Below are positions 46,900 through 57,392 of a DNA stretch of 64,000 bases, piece after piece. This DNA is from Ancylostoma caninum (Eukaryota > Nematoda > Chromadorea > Rhabditida > Ancylostomatidae). Each line of letters starts with the position of its first letter. Positions within the stretch are counted from its first letter, which is position 1. A program made the position numbers and the translations under genes. The DNA lies in assembly GCA_037903475.1 (NCBI GenBank), contig JBAJFG010000086.1:620001-684000 (forward strand). Reading direction: 5' to 3'. The notes under the pieces were generated by a model that saw nothing but the letters and a program-made list of their open reading frames with translations, was not told where the DNA came from and did no database searches.

Positions 46900-48560
46900 C
46901 ATCCCAGCTAATTTCGCTTACTTTTCAGGGTGGGGGGGGGGTTCACGTAAAATAGGGTGTGTTTCGCTTACTTTCTGATAGTTGTGGTTTTTGGGTGAAA
47001 TGGGGAAACATTTCAGCTAAAAATAAGCGAAATCTGGCCGAAAGCACACGTAATCTGCTCAAATCTTGTCGTCTGAACAGGTGCGAAGAAGCGGCATCCG
47101 TTTTCGGGGTCGGGGATAGCCGCGAGGGCACGTGGGGAGACGCCTGCGGTAAGTGGGGGATAAGTGCCCCTCGATTTGGGGTCCACCCCCGATAGAATTA
47201 GTGGTGGACCCATTTCCACCTGCACTCAACCCTCACGATTGCGTGAGACTATGGGAGCAATTACGATAGTTGGACTAACATTGTAGAATCTGTATTATAA
47301 AATGAGATCTTTACTCTGCTACAATCCTGCGTGTACACTTTCCATAAGGCTGAGTTCAGCTACACTTCTCATAAGGAACAATAATACGAAATGCAGTTCT
47401 GATGAATAACTGCTGTTATTATCCTGTTATCATTGTAAAGTAATTGTAGCCAGTATTTCTTTGACAACATTGATCAAGTAACGATTTCTTGTAGTCGATG
47501 GCAGTCACCGAGTTATATTCATCTACTTCTTTGAGTCAATAGAAGTTCGGCATAAGGACGTACAGAACGGACCAAAAAATCACCTTTTAGAATTTCGTTC
47601 AAATCTTCTTTCTATATAAAGGGTGCTGGTAAATAATGCAGCCACTGACAAGGAATACGCAGGATTGCTAATATCTCTGCACTATCAAGTTTCCTGAGAA
47701 AAAACTTCACTCACGAAGGGCAGAATCCATGATTTCGTAATACTCAGATTAGGCTACTGGGAACATTCAGTAGTGGAATTTTCACCAAGATCGAAGTTTC
47801 CCAGCAAATAGATTCATATCCAACGAAGTATAAGTGGACTTAAAGTGGATGAAGTGAGGATCCTGACGAGCTCACTTGACAACAGCACCTTGAAATTGAT
47901 CTCCTTCCGTGAATTCAAGCGTTTTCACGCGGTGGCCCTGAGTCGAGCCTGAATCTTGTTGTGCTAAATACCTCAGCTTAAGTGAAGTGCCCAACTTTCT
48001 TGGTCTTCGACCATTTGCTACCGTTTCATATATCCTAGCCAGATGCGTCGATTTCGGAGAGGTCAACGTTCTTATCAAGTTCATGTGTTTTGACCAGTGA
48101 GAACTATGTTAGTACAAGGTGTGTTCACAAATGAGAAGTATGTTGGGACTTCATATGGGACTACATAGTTTGTACAAAAGCGCAACGATGTCTTTATGTT
48201 CCATTTCTTGCGAAGAACAGAAATCACTGCTGTTTCTAGTATCTGACATCAGTGACTGAACCATTCAACAAACTTCCTTCGAAGATGCTGAAGCAGTAAG
48301 TGAGGAAGTCGTTAGAGCTTTGTCAAGATGGTGGTGATGAATTGTATGCTTTTTCATATTGCCGCAATTCCGTGAGCTCTTGAGAGGTAAGATCCACTAT
48401 AAAACATTATCAGAATTCGTTCTGTACACCCAAAATGATGAAGTCGACTTTAAGAGTCAAGACCTGAGATTCAAGTGTATAGGTTCAGGGAAGGAATGAG
48501 GTTTTGGAAATGGAGTGAATCAAAAATTGTTGTCACTCTATCTAAAACTGATGGCCCTCT
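46900..48560. other. intergenic, with one strong hairpin
   Basis: 46930-46940 is a run of ten G. At 47177-47215 GGGGTCCACC and GGTGGACCC can pair as a 9-bp stem with a loop of about 15 bases. The minus frame 47013-47225 is a by-product of the GC-rich part. No gene is recognised. Confidence 0.4.
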
Positions 48561-49725
48561 ATGAATGCGCCTTCTGAATTGGAATGCAATTTACGAATGC
48601 CACACAAAACGAGTGTACCTTCATTTGTTGGTGTTGTTGCTAAAGCGAACTTAGATCCAAGATTCAGCAACGCTTTCATCTCGACATCGCCCATGCTCAA
48701 GCGAAGTGCTGTACATTGTGCTAGCGGTGCATTCGCTGTTCGTATGAATGATGAACAGGTGTTCCTACGCTACATAATGTGTTGGTGCTCCTTTCTAAAA
48801 TGGGTTTATCTTTCCTCGCAGAGTTGGAAGCAGGCGCATTTGTTCTGGTCCAGAAATACTTTCCCGACGGCTGGTTCCGAGGTTTACTGAAGGTGTGATC
48901 GTGTTTCGAATCCTGAAATGACCTACTTTTCGTTGAATTTATTTAGTTGTTCATTTATTCATTCAGAAGTCCGGCCGTTCTGCTGACGCCGTATTTCGAG
49001 ACTCCTTGAGATACATGCTTTGCTCATTCACCCCATGCCCAAACCAATTTGACTTTTGTCCTATCAATTTTCTCAGTGGCAAAGGAATGGAAGGTGTTGC
49101 ATTGTAATCGTTTCCCTTGCAGTTGCATTTCCTCGTGCTACAATGGATCATACTAGGCTTTCAGACGATTAAAATATCTGATAGTAACTACATGTGACCG
49201 ATTTACTGTAGAATAATGATAGAAATGATAGTTATGCACGTTATGACAGACAAATAATAGCGGTTAGTTTGGGTATGTTATGTAGCAGAGCGGGGTATTT
49301 CTAAGCGCAAATAAGAGGAGTGAAAAACAGGAGGGGTCACGAGGTGAACAAAAACGTAGAAATAGCATACTGATATATACTCACTAGCCCGCTCCAACCA
49401 CTAGTTTTTTACATTTTCGACAGGTGGGCGCCCATAGGGCTCACATGCGGTAAAAGACGAGTCTTGTAGTAATTTTTCCAACAAAGGCTCTGTTCCATCA
49501 ATGAATCCCCCTCTGATGCTCGTGTGGAGGATTACTACGTGCCCATTCTTTTCACCTGCTGAACTTCACCGAACTCGTTTCTTTCCTTTCATACTATCTC
49601 ATAATATAACAAATCTAGATCCCGAACAGCAAGTTTTGATTATTTTGAAGCGCAAATCACAGATTGTTCAACTAAGGTATATGGATAGAGCACCATCGTT
49701 TGATCCGTGGGAGACCTCAGCTTAA
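48561..49725 (+). CDS. three-exon gene model, unknown function
   Basis: Exons 48561-48758, 48824-48881 and 49487-49725 join in phase to give about 164 residues. Exon 1 reads MNAPSELECNLRMPHKTSVP and ends RMNDEQ; exon 2 encodes LEAGAFVLVQKYFPDGWFRG, which resembles the core of an SH3 fold (VLV...DGWFRG); exon 3 ends LRYMDRAPSFDPWETSA and stop. The second acceptor needs the AG of CGCAGAG, two bases after the more usual CAG, which weakens the model, and the donor of exon 2 could be GTTTAC or, 11 bases later, GTGTGA. I recognise no family. The open frames and composition support coding sequence; the exact joins are tentative. Confidence 0.35.
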
Positions 49726-50174
49726 GCCATTGGCATTTACTCGTCCTGTCGGTTCCGGTATACTACCCGTGTGTCGAAGCTCCAACAGGCTCCCATCACC
49801 CCTGAAGTGGCGATATAGGGCATCGTAGCCGGCCTGATGCGGGTACTTGCTTTTGGCTTTTGCGCAGGCTTTCTATTCGGATTAAATAACTCTCTTAGCT
49901 GGATAAACTTTTCTGAGCAACAACAGTGGTTGGAGTGCATTATTGCAGAGTTCCTAAGGTGCCTTGAACATGCGTTGTCTAACGTTGTTTGGTTGTTTCG
50001 TTTTTAGTCATTTTCCTCCTTTGTGTTCCTTTTTTTTTCGTTGAATTGTATTGTTTGCGTTCTAATTTTTTTCATTCAGCAGGTTGACTGCAACGTATCA
50101 AATAAGTTAATAAATAATCGCGATCACGGTCCAATTATGGAATTTCGTTTCTCAACCACGTGGCACACAGACTA

Positions 50175-50434
50175 CTCTGATAACTGTGCAGGACGAACGC
50201 AGCCCGAACGGCGTAATGGTTCGGTTAGAAAACCTAGCAGCAACGGTTGCCAGTTGCTGCCATCCTCCCTTCGATTGCTGCTCAATCTGTCGGCCCTTTA
50301 GCAGCAACTGCTGAGGGAGGGCAGCAATCAAGGGGAGGATGGCAGCAATTGGCAACCGTTGCTGCTAGGGTTCCTACCCGAACCATTACGCCGTTTGGTC
50401 TGCGTTCGTGCTGCACAGTTATCAGTTATCAGAG
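50175..50434. mobile_element. foldback MITE, copy 2
   Basis: This is the same family as 32767-33019: CTCTGATAACTGTGCAGGAC at the left, the inverse at the right, arms of about 110 bp, flanked by TA on both sides. The right end carries a duplicated GTTATCA. Confidence 0.8.
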
Positions 50435-51884
50435 TAAGCGATTTATTATAACGAATGACATGCGCATAAGTGGGTTATGCAATGGTAGCCGACAGTTATA
50501 AAGTAGTAAACGAGAAGCTCCCCAAATACTCAAGTGGAAGCGGATTATTACGTCCTGCGATTTGGACGCCCCAGAAGACAATGTTACTTGACCATGTGTG
50601 ATACCACCCACCTACATATGCTAAGTGCTTCTAATTGGGAACATGAGTGATTGAACTTACGAAAGGGCAACTCTATTGTAGAGCTATATTTATCAGTCGT
50701 AGTACTGATCTACGCACTCTTGACGTCATGCACTGTACATAATTGTTTCCGATAGTAGTCAGTTAGTTGCTCGCTTTGTGTCATAGCAGCTCAGGCTTTC
50801 GCATAGCAGGTTTTAATACCTTATGCTTAAAGAGCGAAATTTTGATACTGATAGTATGTGGATGCTTAAAAGGCTCGAATCCAAAGGTTATACGGCAGAT
50901 TGGAAAGTTTGCCTACAGGACAATGTTTTTCACTTAATAATGAGCACGATTGAACTTCTTAATTCAAATTTTCTCTTCCAGCTGTGAGAAAATCCGGTAA
51001 GAAGTGGGAAAAGGCGCTCACGCCAACGCAGATATCGGTTGCTTCAAGATGACTCCACCTTTTTAAAGCATCCATTCCAAATACTAAATAATACAAAGTT
51101 TTTTGAAAGTGTGCTGTGGCTGAAAAGCCACTTTAGTGACGAATAATGAGAAACTCTTTATAATGCTTGCCCAACTTCTTTCTCACCTTTCTATCTACAG
51201 TTTTTCTCAAAAATTTTTGTCTCACGCTGAACTGCCCGTCATCTTAGCCACGTCACACGACGCATGATAATGCATAGGTGATGCGGCGCGGCTTAGCAGA
51301 TGGGCGGTGAAGCTTGGGGCAAGTATTTTTGAGAAGGACTGTAAGTAATGACAAATTTCCTTCTATAAACTTTCAACTCGAATCCTTGAAGAATAACACT
51401 CCTCACAGTGCGATGGGAGATGTTTATTTTTTGCATACACAATCAGAACAAGCCTAATTTTAATGTATCTGCAACGAAGCGATCGCATCCGCGCACATGG
51501 AAGCGAGGATACCGTACTTGGTACACGAAATGTGACTGTGATATCAATTTTGCGGTATTCGCGCCTTATCGAGTGTTCGTCTTCGGGCGCGCTCAGTCTT
51601 TTGCTACCATCCACCGCCAGTGATGGCTTTCTAACTCTCAATTTGTTCATGCTCTCGCCTCTCTATTCCGTATACACGGTCCGTAAAGGTAATACAGAGC
51701 TTATTGTTAGCACATCTGAAACTCCATAGAGGTTAGTACCTCGGAGTAAACAGGTCGCTCTCGCTAAAACATGATTTACTCACTTATTAATGCTCCCACT
51801 CAGTAGTCTCATCTAGGACTCACACTTTGCGTTGAGATTAGACCTGATAAATCCTTGTTAGTTTCGTATTGACTGTGTCTCAGC
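50435..51884. other. unassigned; overlapping frames at 51363-51729
   Basis: Both strands stay open at 51363-51729. The plus frame (LSLLLPSTASDGFLTLNLFM...) has a hydrophobic stretch and the minus frame is basic. Only one, if either, can be real, and I see no splice context that decides. Confidence 0.3.
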
Positions 51885-52016
51885 ATGGCTTCTTCGGTTT
51901 TTCTGATATTTTGCTCACTATTTATGCCACTTTTTCATGCTTGTGGTACGTGTGGTCTTGACTGCGCAGGCCGTAGAGGCCACTGGACCACTGATTCGCC
52001 ACATGTACTTCTCTGA
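51885..52016 (+). CDS. possible first exon of a small secreted protein
   Basis: GACTGTGTCTCAG ends one base before an ATG, an arrangement seen at trans-spliced nematode genes. The frame encodes MASSVFLIFCSLFMPLFHA, a good signal peptide, followed by CGTCGLDCAGRRGHWTTDSPH, a short Cys-rich segment, and stops after 43 codons. A donor (CAT|GTACTT near 52003, or TGTG|GTACGT near 51946) could lead to further exons. A second frame across the same bases (51937-52122) is also open. I recognise no family. Confidence 0.3.
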   Translation: MASSVFLIFCSLFMPLFHACGTCGLDCAGRRGHWTTDSPHVLL

Positions 52017-52122
52017 TTTTGAAATTCATGACTACAATAGAGGTTCTCCAACTACTACAGTATTCATTTTCTGTATCACACTCTATGCGCATATCACACT
52101 CTATGCGCAGTCTGATGTATAA

Positions 52123-53049
52123 TACTTGTCGACACCTTCGCAACACCTTGACGTTTTCATGATGCTTCCACCCTGATAGTAGTGTAGTGTATTTCAGTTG
52201 TAGAAGTATCATGGATTAATAGGTCAAGTTCTCCCAAAAACCTAATGAGTGATGGATTGTTCTAGGGAGATATTCACAATCAAATAAGAAGGTAAAACTG
52301 AAAAAATTGCCGAATCTCGGAAGAAGTAAGGGAAACATGTGGCGCGCTCTTGTCTCCCCATTTTTAGTCCACAACGTGATTAGAGAGAATGGACAATTCA
52401 ATGATAAGAATGTGGTCTATTGATCAATCTTCCTGTTTTGAATGCACCTTCATTCAATTTGGTTTCGTGGTAAATTGTTGTCGATTACTGGCCACAAAGT
52501 AAAGCAGCTTAGTTCTCCTGAGCGAGGATGGATACTGGAAGTGAGCGCGGCAGAATCACCTTCGCTAACTGCCCCAAATGAATAAAGATGTAGTTGAAAC
52601 AACGTATGAGGGAACTCTTCCGCTGCTGTTTTCTCTCCCTGCTTATCTGCTGTATATTAGGCTTGCGAGAACGCAATCTATTACCTTGATTGCATTTTCA
52701 TTTGCCCTTGTCTAATTTCCCACATTAGCCGCACGTTACGACAACGTAATGAGAAATGCTCAGCAGTCATTTATTTACATACATTGCCTATTCTTGGCCA
52801 TTATGAGGATTACGAGCACTTGTTCTCTTCTCCTCCATTTGTTCTTTCCACCTTTCATTAGCTGCTGATGCGCTATGAATACATGTAAATGGGCTAGGCA
52901 GTTCTTCACAAGTTGCACTCTAAGTGTTAAATTTTTACGTAGGAGCCATAGAATAGTGAATATAAGTACTAGCGCTTCCCCAGAAACGCTAATGCCCAGC
53001 TTTTTCTACTCCCCATCGCTTTTGAAACGCCATCTACGTAACAGTCTCT
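52123..53049. other. no confident feature
   Basis: AT-rich unassigned DNA up to the end of a mariner remnant (CTAAAGGGTGGTCCATATG at 53049). Confidence 0.4.
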
Positions 53050-54640
53050 AAAGGGTGGTCCATATGAAGTGTGACGAGAAGAACTACCCATAACTTCGAG
53101 CACTTTTTACGTTCATTTGATAGTGAAGAAAATTCTACATAAGACCTCATTCATTTCATTCAAAACTACTGCCTTTAGCTTTGATACAAGCTTCCAATCT
53201 CTTCCGAAAAATTTTGAGAACGCGCGCGATCATTTTCGGCAAAATTTCGTCCCATGCTTTCAGAAGGGTTGTCTACAGTGAATCCAGTCACAAGTTTTGA
53301 AATGGCAAGCTCTTTGCTCCAGGACTAAAAATCAAAATACAGATGACTGAGATCGAGCGAGTTTGATGGGCAAAAGTCCATCGTCCAGGGACACAGAAGA
53401 ACGGTCCCATACCATTCCAGTTCCTTCTCTGCGCCGTGGACCGGTGCCCGAGCTTGCTGGAAGATTCATTTAATGTCCTTAGCGGTTTCTTTAGCCTACG
53501 GTACCGTGCATCCTGAAGGACTTGCTTTCGATAGAGTTCGGCATCAATTTCAACTCCTTGTTGGAGAAAAACAAGCTTGGTCTTGGTCAGACCCGATATT
53601 CCAGCTCACACCATCGCGGACCGTGGAAAATGGTTTTTTTCGACCTTAAAGGCAGCAGGAGCTGAAATCCTCGACTCCGAGCTGAGCTGTGGGTGATGAA
53701 GTACAGACTCAGCACATCATAAATGTGAAACGAACACAGACAATGATGGCTTACCTGCAGAGAAAATGGAACATTCGTCGCGAACACGCCTGGCCGTGTT
53801 CGCGAGCGGACGAGTTTTCCCCGGGGGCAAAAGCCATTGCGGCGCGTGGTTTGGCGCAAAGGGAAAACGAAATGCATTCAATTCACAGGGTTTCATGGCG
53901 GGACTCGGCCAAAACCACGCGCCGCAATGGTTTTCGCGCGGGGGAAAACTCGTCCGCGCACGAACACGGCCAGGCGTGTTCGCGACGAATGTTCCATTTT
54001 CTCTGCAGGTAAGCCATCATTGTCTGTGTTCGTTTCACATTTATGATGTGCTGAGTCTGTACTTCACCACCCGCACCTCAGCTCGGAGTCGAGGATTTCG
54101 GCTCTTGCTGCCTTTAACAGCTCCTTTTCTGTCTATTCTGGGCATTTCCGAGAGGTTCAGCGGTAAATATCCTCTCGTCTATGAAGAGAACCTTAGCAAG
54201 CTTGTCACAGCGCGCAAGGGCCACCATCTTCCTGCGTTTTTCCAATTTCGACGGCTTTATTTCAACGGCAAGGCTTTGTGCTTTGGTGAATTCGTAAGGA
54301 TACAGCTCGAAATCATCTCTGATCAGTCTTTGCATGGTTGAACGGCTTACTTTATGATCCTCAGCCAATTGTCTAATGCTTCTTCCACAATTTCGGCGGA
54401 GTTTGCCTTTGACGACTATTCGAAGGACAGTCTTTTTGAATCCCTTCGGTCTGTTCAAATGCTTCCCGACACGATGTACTTGCTCCCAATGAAGTTCGAG
54501 CGTCTTCGAAAACTCAGAAACTGGCGACCCGTGTTTGCACATGGTGACTATTGCCGATTTATCCTTAAGCGATACTGTCTTTGTTCAAAAGCAGAGAATA
54601 AGACTGGCTTTCCGAGAGTTTCTCAATACTGTGCTTAAAT
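53050..54640 (-). pseudogene. mariner/Tc1-like transposase remnant split by a palindrome
   Basis: The minus strand from 54542 encodes the N-terminal half of a transposase: RGRSIRQLAEDHKVSRSTM-like helix-turn-helix (here RSIRQLAEDHKVSRSTMQRL), a linker, and LAKVLFIDERIFTAEP with the first catalytic Asp. At 54117 the frame runs into a long palindrome (53646-54117). Beyond it, below 53640, degraded C-terminal transposase continues, with the FQQ-AP and SLYQS-type tail in broken frames, ending at GGGTGGTCCATATG near 53050. The left terminal repeat was not found. It is inactive. Confidence 0.75.
53646..54117. repeat. large palindrome, arms of about 210 bp
   Basis: The left arm 53646-53855 and right arm 53907-54117 are inverse copies at well over 90% identity, separated by about 51 bp. 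The arms include AAATCCTCGACTCCGAGCTG, CATCATAAATGTGAAACGAA and ATTGCGGCGCGTGGTTT. It interrupts the mariner remnant and creates the long plus-strand frames at 53689-54341, which are therefore artefacts of the inverted repeat. Confidence 0.85.
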
Positions 54641-56555
54641 GATTAGTGTTGACTTGCATAAGTGAAGTCTCTGCAAATCCCCGCATCAACATTCATTCAC
54701 TTCTTTACCTCGACTCCTCACGCATCAACTGCACATGACGGCAACTACTGCTAGATGTTATCTTGACATTCGCGCGTTATTCAAATGAAAGCCTGGTCAT
54801 GAAAAAAGTTATCCTCCGTCCTTTCGCTAATGTATTCACCATGTGAGAGAAATTAAACGCGTGACATCCGATCCTCTGATCTTTTATTTTGTGCACGTGG
54901 GACCGAATGAGAACCTAACGATTCGGTTGAGTTTTTCTGGTGGTTCAGAGAGTGAGTTGATAAACAGACGACTTCTTAGACGTCTGACGACGTGAGTTAA
55001 AAATGATTGGCCGAACTAAGGTGTCTTCGCAACAGCTTGTATGACAGGCAGAGTGCCCTGTGTGATACTAGTGCGACATTTTGAGGTTTCGTGAAAACAG
55101 TTTTAGTAAGTAGGAAGCTCAGCTTTATTAAATAGTTCAGGATCTGATTTGAAAAGTCGCATCTTTGAGAAAGGTATGAAGAAATCCCACAATGTTTTCT
55201 AGCTTTCTACCAGAGTGCTATTGCTGTCCTTTTCTTTCTTTCTCTCTCTTTCTTCTTCGAACATTCGATTTTCCGAATATTCGGTTGGAACATATGGATA
55301 TATAGTTCTGACTATGGTACTTGTATTGTGGACCGCCTCGACATCTTTGACAACAATATGTATGCATGCTTTTTTACAGCAACATGCACCTCAGTCGTGT
55401 ACAGTTGTGTCGTAATTCACACGAAAATTCCCATCGTCAGGACATATTCCCTTCTCATGATCTCAGCTTCAATTCGAGATTTTATCCATTCGAAGCAATA
55501 GTGCAAGCACATTCGCATTTCTTTAGACAAGGAAGCCACCACAGCGGAACGGAGACAAATAAAGCAGTGGAACGAATGTATATACATCTATGCACATAGT
55601 TCTGTGTGAGTGTCAGATGGAGCGCATAGTTCACCAAAGGTGCAAAGAGAAAAACACATGATGTGAAAAGAAAGCCAATTGATTAGAAAATAATGACTTT
55701 ATGCGATACTAAACGTAAAGAACTCTGAAAGTGAAAAATTTGTTAAGTTCGTTCAGGCTTCGTCTCATGCTGCGCTGTATTCTTACGAAATGAATTACGA
55801 AACTTGTCAAATACATACATACTTGAAGAAGAGCAATCGTAGTATTCTTTCCATGAGAATCGCTAGAATCATGCGTGTTCTGGTCTTGAGGAACGAGCAT
55901 CATAGTGACCCAAAAATTGTGAAGACTTGGCCTGTCATTCTCTACTGCTTGCTATTGCTCTGTACATAATTGTGGAAGCTCCACTGCCTACATTCGCTCA
56001 GCAATTGATGAGAAAACACCTCTGAGCCCTTTCCTCCGGCGATGCTTATTTCGCTAGTTCGAGTAGAGGCATAGACGTGATTTTTCTAGGGAACATAGCT
56101 ACCGTTACCACAATTCCTTGAGAAGATACCCACGCAGAGACCATGTGAATGCTAAAAAAGTACGTGCACCTTTACTGAAGTTAATTGATTCAGCCATATT
56201 TTTGCTTTTCGCGAAACTAATCAATGACACGTGAACTGTTGAAGGGTGGCTTCCTCTTCATATTATTCCTTGCTTAAACCAATGATCAGATGCATGCGCA
56301 GGACGGTTTACTATTATTCCCCCTCACGCACTCGAGCAATGAATTCGCTTACCAAATTTCCTCCTAGGGGTATAATGTCGTTGAATCTAATCGTATTCGC
56401 GTGATATGCTATCTACGGAACCGTTAGCTCAATTCCCGTAACCTCAACAACAAAAACGCTTAGTGGAACCGTCCTAGTCTAGACTCTCTCATTCTCGATA
56501 TATTGCTCAAAGTTCATTTGTTTAACTTATAGTTTGCACTGAAGAGGCATTATTC
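54641..56555. other. no confident feature
   Basis: Unassigned. A T/C-rich tract (TTTCTTTCTTTCTCTCTC) lies at 55229-55255. The frame 55215-55415 (+) is hydrophobic but begins in this tract and is not called. Confidence 0.35.
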
Positions 56556-57124
56556 CGGCAGGGCCGCGGCCAGCCACGTTTGGCCGGCCAGGTTTGGCCG
56601 TTGACATGCATTCTGTGGGAACGGTATCTCACAGAATTCTCCCAAATTTCGCAAATAGAGGATATTCGGTGCGTTGAACATAAATATCGTATTCATTTTG
56701 TACCAGAACCTCGCTGTGGGCAAACTACGGTAGGTGGTAGTAAACGTAGCTAATTCCGGCGCCAGGTAGCTACCCTTTAATGGCCACGAAAGCGGCCACA
56801 TTTGGCCCACTTTTGAAAGGCGGCCAAATGTGGGCACACTCTTCAGCAAGAAAAAATTGGCTGAAACTTTGCGTAGAAGGGTTATTTTAGGTGCTGTACA
56901 CTAAAATCGCGTCAATTCCGCGTAATAACCCCATTTTAGTAGGATTACGGTAGGTGTACGGTAGGTATGGCATCTTACAGAACTTTCTGAAACTGTAGGC
57001 GGATAGTTGAGCTGCTGAACACGACTATCAATGCCATCTTGCATGATGTTGCCGTTTTCCTGCTGAAATCAGCATATTCTTCCAAATTCTGGTCGGCCAA
57101 AGGTGGCTGGCCACAGCCATGCCG
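56556..57124. mobile_element. GC-ended MITE with GGCCAGCCAC terminal repeats
   Basis: The left end CGGCAGGGCCGCGGCCAGCC continues ACGTTTGGCCGGCCAG; the right end in inverse reads CGGCATGGCTGTGGCCAGCC and ACCTTTGGCCGACCAG. An internal pair (GCGGCCACATTTGGCC and GGCGGCCAAATGTGG, 56793-56833) forms a further hairpin. No target duplication was identified. The 99-codon minus frame inside is a by-product. Confidence 0.6.
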
Positions 57125-57392
57125 AAATCAGGCCTAAGAAAAAAAAACCCATGCAGCAGTGGTATCAGTAATAAACACAAAATTCAAATCCATTTAATTA
57201 TGGCATAAGGGTCAGTTCAACGTAGAGATTTCATTAAAATATTGATGGTCATTTCGAATAGAAAATGTCATATGGCTCAAAGTACCAGCAAAGCAGTACA
57301 AAATGGGCAAGTGCCAAAAAAGAGGTTAGGTGTGGCATCTATAGAAAGACGAGATATTTTCCGTATATGCTTCGCATGGTAGTCTATCTCGG

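Noticed and set aside
53689..54341. Long plus-strand frames of 107 and 191 codons
   Set aside because: They are produced by the two arms of the palindrome at 53646-54117 and by the antisense of the transposase; the same peptide appears from both arms.
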